Assembly (NCBI RefSeq): GCF_013085545.1
Contig: NZ_CP039543.1
Location: forward strand, 2,232,001-2,296,000
Length of the DNA: 64,000 nt
Direction of reading: 5' to 3'
Source: Oceanidesulfovibrio marinus
GTDB taxonomy: Bacteria; Desulfobacterota; Desulfovibrionia; Desulfovibrionales; Desulfovibrionaceae
Each line of letters begins with the position of its first letter. The first letter of the stretch is position 1. Shown here in pieces: positions 58,185 through 64,000 of the stretch. The notes under the pieces were generated by a model that was not told the origin of the DNA, did no database searches, and saw nothing but the letters and a program-made list of their open reading frames with translations. A program made the position numbers and the translations under genes.

Positions 58185-59447
58185 ATGGGGATGATTTTCA
58201 TAGATGATCTGACGCCCGGTATGAAACTCGCCGATGACCTCCGGGGGCCGAACGGCCGCATGCTCCTGCCCAAGCATACGGTCCTTGATGAATCGCATCT
58301 ACGGATTATCACCATCTGGGGCGTCACCGAGGCCAACATCGAGGGCTACGACCAAAGCACCTGCGCCGCCGCTTCCATCGAGGCTCTCGATCCGACTATT
58401 CTCGCCAAGAGCGACCGTTTCGCCCAGCGGCTGTTCCGTTTCTGCGACAAGAACGACCCCGTCGTGCAGGAGCTCTGCCGCCTTGCCACGCTGCGCACTG
58501 CAGCGGACCTGACAGCAGGAAAACACGTGCCGGACGTGGACGAGGTGCAGGACCTTCCCGCCCTGCCCGACTCCGAGCTTCTGAGCCCACCCCTGCCGGA
58601 AAGCGTGGCGCAGGTGGTATCCCAGGAGGTGCAGCTTGCCACCTTCCCGGATATCTACTTCCAGGTCATGCGCGTTCTGGAGAACCCGAACAGCTCCTCG
58701 GCCCAGGTCGCCAACGTGGTCAGCAAGGACCCGAGCCTGACCACCCGGCTCATGCAGCTCGTGAACAGCCCCTTCTACGGCCTGCACTCCAAAATCGACT
58801 CGATCGCCCGCGCCACCACCATCGTCGGCTCCCAGGAGCTGTCCATCCTCACCCTGGGGATAACCGTGCTCCAGTACTTCGAGGATATTCCGCCGGACTT
58901 CTTCAACATGAAGCGCTTCTGGACCCATTCCATCGCTTCCGGCATCTACGCAAAGCTCATCGCCTCGCGCCTGCCCGGCTTTTTCGAGGAACGCTATTTC
59001 ATGCTCGGGCTGATCCACGACATCGGCCGGCTCGTCATCTTCAAGACATTCCCCCACGCCGCCCTGGAGGTCTTCCGGCTTGCCATGGGGGCGCCATGCC
59101 TCATCCATAAGGCGGAGCGCACCATCCTGGGCTTCGACCACACCGAGGTTGCCGAGGCCATGCTTGAGGCCTGGGACTTCCCGGACAGCCTGCGCGGCGT
59201 CATCGGTTGCCACCACGATCCTGTTTCGGACGACAAGGAGCTGGACTGCGCAGTGCTCCATGTGGCAGACGTGCTGGCACGCGCTCTGCGCAGCGGCTAC
59301 CGTGGCAAGTTCTCCGTGTCCACGCTCTCGGCCGAGGCGTGGGAGCGACTCGGCCTCTCGATCTCGGATATCGCGCCACTGGCCAGCCAGGCCGACCACA
59401 TGATCGACGATATCGTCCTCAGCTTCCTGCCCGGGGGAAACTTTTAA
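58185..59447 (+). CDS. HDOD-domain signalling protein
   Basis: A 420-residue protein. Residues ~1-60 form a domain (FIDDLTPGMKLADDLRGPNGRMLLPKHTVL) that resembles the N-terminal part of HD-GYP-linked proteins. Residues ~145-345 form an HDOD domain: LATFPDIYFQVMRVLENPNSSSAQVANVVSKDPSLTTRLMQLVNSPFYGL and later RYFMLGLIHDIGRLVIFK. HDOD proteins lack a full HD catalytic site and act as signalling scaffolds. Start is ATG 58185 (ATG 58191 is a nearby alternative). It is followed by the GGDEF gene with a 1-base stop/start overlap. Confidence 0.88.
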   Translation: MGMIFIDDLTPGMKLADDLRGPNGRMLLPKHTVLDESHLRIITIWGVTEANIEGYDQSTCAAASIEALDPTILAKSDRFAQRLFRFCDKNDPVVQELCRLATLRTAADLTAGKHVPDVDEVQDLPALPDSELLSPPLPESVAQVVSQEVQLATFPDIYFQVMRVLENPNSSSAQVANVVSKDPSLTTRLMQLVNSPFYGLHSKIDSIARATTIVGSQELSILTLGITVLQYFEDIPPDFFNMKRFWTHSIASGIYAKLIASRLPGFFEERYFMLGLIHDIGRLVIFKTFPHAALEVFRLAMGAPCLIHKAERTILGFDHTEVAEAMLEAWDFPDSLRGVIGCHHDPVSDDKELDCAVLHVADVLARALRSGYRGKFSVSTLSAEAWERLGLSISDIAPLASQADHMIDDIVLSFLPGGNF

Positions 59448-61846
59448 TGATCGCGCCGGACAAGAGCGACCAGATCAAAATTCTCGAAAAGCGGGTGCGC
59501 TCCCTTATCCGTGACAAGGACCTCGCCATGAGCGCCCTGGAGACTGCCGTCAGCATCAGCGCGCTCCATGGCGGCGACACCGACCCGCACTCCTTTCTGG
59601 GCTCCGTGCTGGAACATCTGGAGTCTGTGCTGCCGAGCCTGGCCTCCGGCTTCTTCATGGTGGACGAGGAGACCTCGGACTTCGTGCTCCGGTCGTTCCG
59701 CCCCGCCGCCTCCGGCGACCGGATTCAGCAGGAGATGGACGCACTGGTCAAGGACCGGATGTTCTCCTACGCCGTACAACGCAGAACGCCGGTGGTCGTC
59801 TCCTCCATGGACCGCTCCTGCCAGCTTGTGCTGCAGAGCGTGGCTACGGCATCCCGCATCCGGGGCATGTTCCTCGCCGTTCTGGAAAACGATGCTGCCA
59901 TCGCCGACACTATCCTCGCGCTGCTGCCTGTACTGCTCATCTCCACGGCCAACTCCATGGAGAGCCTCGAGACCTACCGCTACATCCAGTCCGTGAACGC
60001 CACGCTGGAGGCGACCATCGAGCGGCTGGAGGCATCGGAACAGCAGCTCATGTCCCACGGCAAGCAGCTTGCCAAGGAGGTGGCCAACCGCACCTGCGAC
60101 CTGACGCGCGCCAACGAGCAGCTCACCGAGGAGGTGAGCGAACGCCGCAAGGCGCAGCAGGCCCTGTCCCTGGAGCGCGACTACATCACCGCCGTGCTGG
60201 ATACGGCGGGCGCGCTCATCCTGGTCATGGACTCCAACCACACGGTGCTGCGCTGCAACAGCACCTGCAGCGAGTACTTCTGCACATGCGGCGAGAAGTG
60301 CGGGGGGGCCCGTTTCCTGGAGTTCTTTGTCCCGGAGGACGTGGACCACGTCCGCGACCGACTCCGCGCCGTATCGCAATCCCTGGACGGCTCGGCCCGG
60401 GAGCTCTTCGAAGCCACGATTGTGGACGACAACGGATCGCGCCACACCCTCTCATGGTCGTGCTCCGCCCTGCCCGGTCCCGTTGGCGAGCCCAGACAGC
60501 TCATCGTCTCCGGCATCGACATCAGCGAGAAGATCCTGGCCGAGCAGGCCCTGCGAGACAGCGAGGCCCGCTTCCGCGCCGTATTCATGTCCGCCGGCCT
60601 CGGCATCGTTCTCGGCGGCCTGGATGGCGTGTTTATTGATGCGAACCCGGCCTTCTGCGCCATGATGGGCTACTCCCGCGAGGAGATCCCAGGGCTGACC
60701 ATCTTCGACCTCACAAAGCCCGAGGACCACGGCCCGGATTTCCATGCGCGTCTGCAACGGCTCCTCGACGACGAAATTTCGACCCTGACAAGCGAAAAGC
60801 AGTACATTCGCAAGGATGGTTCCTGGGTCTGGGGCCAGTCCACACTGTCCTGCATCCGCACCATGGACGGCGGCACATCCTATCTTATCGGAATGATTTC
60901 AGACACATCCGAACGCAAGGTGCTGGAAGAAGCCTTGCGCGCCGCGGAGTCCACCTACCGCAACATCTTCGAGAACGCCGTGGAGGGCATCTTTCTCGCA
61001 CCGGTGGACGGGCCGTATCTCAGAGTGAACCCGGCCATGGCCGCCATATTCGGCTACTCGTCTCCGGAGTCCATAGTCCAAGATGTCTCCTCGGCAATGG
61101 AGCAGCTTTTTCCGGACCCGGAAACCCGCGCCAAGTGCTTTCACAGCCTGCAAGAAGACGGAACGGTCAGGCACTTTGAAAGTCGCACCCGCGGACGCAA
61201 CGGCGAGGCCATCTGGATATCCATCAGCGCCCGCGCCCTGAGCGACGCCTCCGGCGCCGTCGTCTCCCTGGAGGGACTGGCCGAGGACATCACGGAACGC
61301 AAGGCCCGCGAACAGCAGCTCAAGCGCCTTGCCACCATCGACGAGCTGACCAGTATCCCCAACCGCCACCTCTTTCTCGACCGCTTCGCCGAGATGATCG
61401 AGCAGTCCTCGCGCCTGGGGCTCTCCATCGCCCTGCTGTACATCGATCTCGACGACTTCAAGCTGGTCAACGACAACCACGGCCACCACATTGGCGACAA
61501 GGTGCTCTCCCTGGCGGCGGAACGGTTGCGCCACAGGGTCCGCAAGACCGACATTGTGGCCCGCCTCGGCGGCGACGAGTTCTGCGTGCTGATCTCCAAC
61601 CCGGCCACCGGCGCGGACGTCCAGGCCGCGGCCACGCACATCATCGCCACACTCTCCGCCCCATACACCTTCGAAGACTTCACCTGCCACATTGGCGTGT
61701 CCATCGGCATCGCCATGTTCCCTGGCGACGGCGACTCCTCGGACGAGCTGCTGCGCAAGGCGGACGCCGCCATGTACGTCGCAAAACGCAGCGGCGGCAA
61801 CAGCTTCGCCGTCTACACGCAAGACGACGACAACGCCTGGGGCTAG
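59447..61846 (+). CDS. PAS-GGDEF diguanylate cyclase
   Basis: A 799-residue c-di-GMP synthase with no membrane segments. Residues ~20-180 form a GAF-like domain; a coiled coil lies at ~185-245. Three PAS-type segments follow (~250-370, with Cys in STCSEYFCTCGEKCGG; ~375-500; ~505-620), the last ending TERKAREQQLKRLATIDELTSIPNRHLF. The GGDEF domain (~630-795) has RLGGDEFCVLI with an intact active site and an RKTD inhibitory I-site five residues upstream. There is no EAL domain. Its ATG overlaps the HDOD stop (TAATG), so the two are translationally coupled. Confidence 0.93.
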   Translation: MIAPDKSDQIKILEKRVRSLIRDKDLAMSALETAVSISALHGGDTDPHSFLGSVLEHLESVLPSLASGFFMVDEETSDFVLRSFRPAASGDRIQQEMDALVKDRMFSYAVQRRTPVVVSSMDRSCQLVLQSVATASRIRGMFLAVLENDAAIADTILALLPVLLISTANSMESLETYRYIQSVNATLEATIERLEASEQQLMSHGKQLAKEVANRTCDLTRANEQLTEEVSERRKAQQALSLERDYITAVLDTAGALILVMDSNHTVLRCNSTCSEYFCTCGEKCGGARFLEFFVPEDVDHVRDRLRAVSQSLDGSARELFEATIVDDNGSRHTLSWSCSALPGPVGEPRQLIVSGIDISEKILAEQALRDSEARFRAVFMSAGLGIVLGGLDGVFIDANPAFCAMMGYSREEIPGLTIFDLTKPEDHGPDFHARLQRLLDDEISTLTSEKQYIRKDGSWVWGQSTLSCIRTMDGGTSYLIGMISDTSERKVLEEALRAAESTYRNIFENAVEGIFLAPVDGPYLRVNPAMAAIFGYSSPESIVQDVSSAMEQLFPDPETRAKCFHSLQEDGTVRHFESRTRGRNGEAIWISISARALSDASGAVVSLEGLAEDITERKAREQQLKRLATIDELTSIPNRHLFLDRFAEMIEQSSRLGLSIALLYIDLDDFKLVNDNHGHHIGDKVLSLAAERLRHRVRKTDIVARLGGDEFCVLISNPATGADVQAAATHIIATLSAPYTFEDFTCHIGVSIGIAMFPGDGDSSDELLRKADAAMYVAKRSGGNSFAVYTQDDDNAWG

Positions 61847-62061
61847 CGTCCGCGCACGCCTGTGCAACCTGCGAGGGAGCCCTCGCCTCATTCCCGAACC
61901 TGTCGAGGTAGATCACGCACAGGCCAGGATGTACGGGGTGCCCGGGCCTCGATGTGATGCCGTCGTTCTCGGGGCATCATCAAGCCTGCTCGAATCATAA
62001 CCCGTGCGCCCATTCGCTTTCATCGATTGACAGCATTGTTCGGCTCCCTTACAAACAAACC

Positions 62062-62529
62062 ATGGGCGATGAGAAAATGCGGTTCAATCAGATGTTGGAA
62101 GCGTTGATGGCATTTGTCGACGCTATCAACGCAAGCCATTCCAGAGGGGTGCGTTTCGGGACGGATATCCGCATTCATCCGGCGGAAATCCACACCATCG
62201 CCGCCATAGGCATGAATCAGGGAATCAGTCTGACCAGGCTTGCCGAGAATCTGAAAATTTCCAAACCCACCCTCTCGGAGCGCATCAAAATTCTCGTGGG
62301 AAAAGGCCTGGTGGAAAAGCGGAAGAACCCCGAAGACCGGAAAGCGGTGACCCTCTGGCTGACCCCGGAGGGCAAGAAGGCAGACCAGCACCACACCCTG
62401 CATCACGAAGAGTTGTACGCGACCTTCCGCCAGTACTTCGGCGAGGAATCATCGCAAAAAATCGACCTGTTCACCCGAAGCTTCCAGGAACTCATGTTGT
62501 TCGGCAAGGATGCCGACGGCCACGACTGA
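62062..62529 (+). CDS. MarR-family transcriptional regulator
   Basis: A 155-residue winged-helix repressor. The DNA-binding region is LTRLAENLKISKPTLSERIKILVGKGLVEKRKNPEDRKAVTLWLTPEGKK (~63-112), including the D-R-K/R wing. The rest is helical dimerisation. Start is uncertain: ATG 62062 or, 15 bases later, ATG 62077. The stop is 16 bases before an inverted repeat that covers the ribosome-binding site of the next gene, so the protein likely regulates the ferredoxin/MBL genes. Confidence 0.88.
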   Translation: MGDEKMRFNQMLEALMAFVDAINASHSRGVRFGTDIRIHPAEIHTIAAIGMNQGISLTRLAENLKISKPTLSERIKILVGKGLVEKRKNPEDRKAVTLWLTPEGKKADQHHTLHHEELYATFRQYFGEESSQKIDLFTRSFQELMLFGKDADGHD

Positions 62530-62545
62530 TCTTTTTTTAACCAGA

Positions 62546-62564
62546 TTGTTAGCATCACTAACAA
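62546..62564. promoter_or_regulatory. MarR-type operator over the ferredoxin ribosome-binding site
   Basis: TTGTTAG-CATCA-CTAACAA is a perfect inverted repeat of 7 bases with a 5-base spacer. Its right arm runs into the AAGGAGG ribosome-binding site of the ferredoxin gene (62563-62569). The arrangement suits a MarR dimer. Confidence 0.75.
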
Positions 62565-62573
62565 GGAGGCGCT

Positions 62574-63395
62574 ATGAACATCGCCATCGCGTTTTTCTCT
62601 GCCACAGGCAATACCAGGGCCATGGCCCGGATCATCCGGAACAACTTCAAGGCCCTTTCCGCCAAGGTGGACCTTCATGATGTAACCGTTCCGGCTGCCA
62701 GACAAAAGGGCGTTGATCTGTCGGCTTACGACGCAGCCGTCTTCGGCTCCCCGGTCCACTCCCTTCGCGCCCCCCAATTGATGCGCGACTGGCTTGCCAC
62801 CCTGGACGGGAATGGCATGCGCTGCGCCATGTTCTTCACCTTCGGCGGGTTCATGGCCCATCCCGCCCACCACTCAACCGCCGAGATACTGAAGCGCCGC
62901 GGTTTCACGGTGGTCGCGTCGGCGGAGTTTCCGGGCAAGCACACCTACAACCTGGGCGGCTGGCGTGCTTTTCCGGACCGCCCGGACGACAGAGAACGCG
63001 ACCTCGCCGCCCGGTATGCAGAGGCCGCGTACAACCGCTTTGCCGGGAACGATCCTGGCGAGCTCTCCGACCTGCCCCAGGGGCCTTTCAGCGAGGCGGA
63101 GCTGACGCACTTCGAGTCCTTCAGGTTCAAAATGGTGAGCAAGCTGCCCACCAGGGATGGAACCGAGTGCAGCCTGTGCGGCCTGTGTGAGGAAATCTGC
63201 CCGTCCGGCGCCATGAACCACGCCACCGGTATAGCTGATCCCCACGCCTGCATCGCCTGCCTCGGCTGCGTGGCCGCCTGCCCGGAAAACGCACTCGTCA
63301 TCAACAGCACCAGGGAGTCCTGGCAGCCCAAGCTCTCCATGAGCAACACCACCGAGGCGGAGCTCAACGCCCAGACGGGAAAAATCTATCTGTAA
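62574..63395 (+). CDS. EFR1-type flavodoxin-ferredoxin fusion
   Basis: A 273-residue protein that joins a flavodoxin-like domain (FFSATGNTRAMARII phosphate loop at residues ~8-22) to two [4Fe-4S] motifs near the C-terminus: CSLCGLCEEICP and CIACLGCVAACP. This is the EFR1 family layout, thought to carry electrons via FMN and clusters. It has no signal peptide. AGGAGG precedes ATG 62574. The neighbouring MarR gene and the MBL-fold gene suggest an inducible redox or detoxification unit (inference). Confidence 0.9.
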   Translation: MNIAIAFFSATGNTRAMARIIRNNFKALSAKVDLHDVTVPAARQKGVDLSAYDAAVFGSPVHSLRAPQLMRDWLATLDGNGMRCAMFFTFGGFMAHPAHHSTAEILKRRGFTVVASAEFPGKHTYNLGGWRAFPDRPDDRERDLAARYAEAAYNRFAGNDPGELSDLPQGPFSEAELTHFESFRFKMVSKLPTRDGTECSLCGLCEEICPSGAMNHATGIADPHACIACLGCVAACPENALVINSTRESWQPKLSMSNTTEAELNAQTGKIYL

Positions 63396-63406
63396 GAGAG
63401 AGCGGT

Positions 63407-64000
63407 ATGGAAACCGGGTTTTTCCAATTCACTGTCGGCAATCTCCAGTGCACCCTCATCACCGACGGGAAGCACGCGTATGCCGATCCAAAAGCATTGC
63501 TCTTCCCGGACGCTCCGGAGGCAGAGCTCGCCAGCGAGCTTGCGATGCACGGTATATCTGCCGACAACTGGCCCTGTTGGGTGAGCGACTATACTTGCCT
63601 ACTGATCGACACCGGAAAGCGTAAGATTCTGCTGGACACCGGAGCGGGCGAGATGCTCCCCGAGGCCGGCAAGGTGGTGGAGAACATGCGGGCGGCAGGC
63701 ATCAGCCCGGAATCCGTGGATTGCGTACTGATATCCCACGCCCACCCCGACCACGTAGGCGGCGCCGGCTATTTTCCGGATGCAAGGATTGTCATGAGCC
63801 ACAGGGAATGGCAGTTCTGGACTGGAAGTCCGACGCTGCCGCGCCTGCCGGATGACTTCAGAAACCTGCTGACGGGCATGGTCTCATCCCTTCTCGCCCC
63901 GCTGCGAGAGCGGGTGGAGCTGGTGGACGGCGACACGGAAATCGCGCCCGGCATCCGTCTGGTCGAAGCGCCTGGACACACGCCCGGGCACATGGCTCTG
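63407..64000 (+). CDS. MBL-fold metallo-hydrolase, 3' end off the window
   Basis: The first 198 residues of a metallo-beta-lactamase-fold enzyme, starting 11 bases after the ferredoxin stop. The metal motif HAHPDHVGG (~residues 110-118) and a second region with VEAPGHTPGHMAL at the window edge are both present. Such enzymes hydrolyse lactones, thioesters or other small molecules; the closest group is not clear. The ferredoxin gene upstream is probably cotranscribed. Confidence 0.88.
   Translation, partial: METGFFQFTVGNLQCTLITDGKHAYADPKALLFPDAPEAELASELAMHGISADNWPCWVSDYTCLLIDTGKRKILLDTGAGEMLPEAGKVVENMRAAGISPESVDCVLISHAHPDHVGGAGYFPDARIVMSHREWQFWTGSPTLPRLPDDFRNLLTGMVSSLLAPLRERVELVDGDTEIAPGIRLVEAPGHTPGHMAL

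Overview
The window is GC-rich, densely coded DNA from a Gram-negative bacterium with secreted and lipid-anchored proteins, two-component and c-di-GMP signalling, and anaerobic redox proteins. The protein types (V-type ATPase with a DUF2764 subunit gene, a CooF-like ferredoxin with its FAD/NAD(P) oxidoreductase, EFR1-type ferredoxin, HDOD and HD-GYP proteins, Cys-rich PAS motifs) point to a sulfate reducer of the Desulfovibrionaceae. This assignment is inference from gene content; the window holds no rRNA and I found no tRNA. I also found no CRISPR array, transposase or prophage block, so this looks like ordinary chromosome with many lineage-specific small secreted proteins. Left part (1-15.6 kb): the promoter-proximal end of a V-ATPase operon (E, DUF2764, A; A runs off the left edge), a PAS histidine kinase divergent from a pair of small heat-shock proteins, a WcbI-like protein, a MauE/DoxX membrane protein followed by a periplasmic rhodanese, an RRM RNA-binding protein, a MurJ-type flippase, an FAD oxidoreductase/CooF-like ferredoxin operon, a TetR regulator and a histone-deacetylase-like hydrolase. 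Middle (15.7-33 kb): an orphan flagellin-like protein, a 568-residue protein with repeated aromatic-x-x-D/N-G turns flanked by two related EF-hand proteins, two paralogous small exported proteins, glnS, endonuclease IV, a solute-binding protein next to a 1236-residue hybrid histidine kinase, a beta-hydroxyacid dehydrogenase, and a lipoprotein followed by two paralogous secreted proteins. Two inverted copies of a multi-hairpin intergenic repeat bracket these last three genes. Right part (33-64 kb): a complete branched-chain amino acid ABC operon (livK-H-M-G-F order), a periplasmic cyclophilin, a small TAPAARE-repeat protein, a divergent XRE-cupin/YbaK pair with two palindromic operators, an MCP, an AlbA_2-domain protein, a BMP-type binding protein, glutamate decarboxylase, a sulfotransferase-like protein, three small proteins, and a six-gene minus-strand operon (two HD-GYP proteins, CysQ, isocitrate dehydrogenase, a TrmN6-like methyltransferase, a metallophosphoesterase). 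Divergent from it are HDOD and GGDEF genes, so c-di-GMP synthesis and degradation genes share one intergenic region. The right edge has a MarR regulator, an EFR1 ferredoxin and the start of an MBL-fold hydrolase, with an inverted repeat over the ferredoxin ribosome-binding site. A recurring theme is local duplication: Hsp20, EF-hand, F-G-WG-P exported, YRFYP-type secreted, DUF2795 and HD-GYP proteins all occur as pairs. No single unmistakably new system is visible. The best leads are the 568-residue repeat protein with its EF-hand neighbours, the TAPAARE-repeat protein, the CooF/oxidoreductase pair without CO dehydrogenase, the isocitrate dehydrogenase with NAD-like cofactor residues, and a shared 18-bp inverted repeat found three times.
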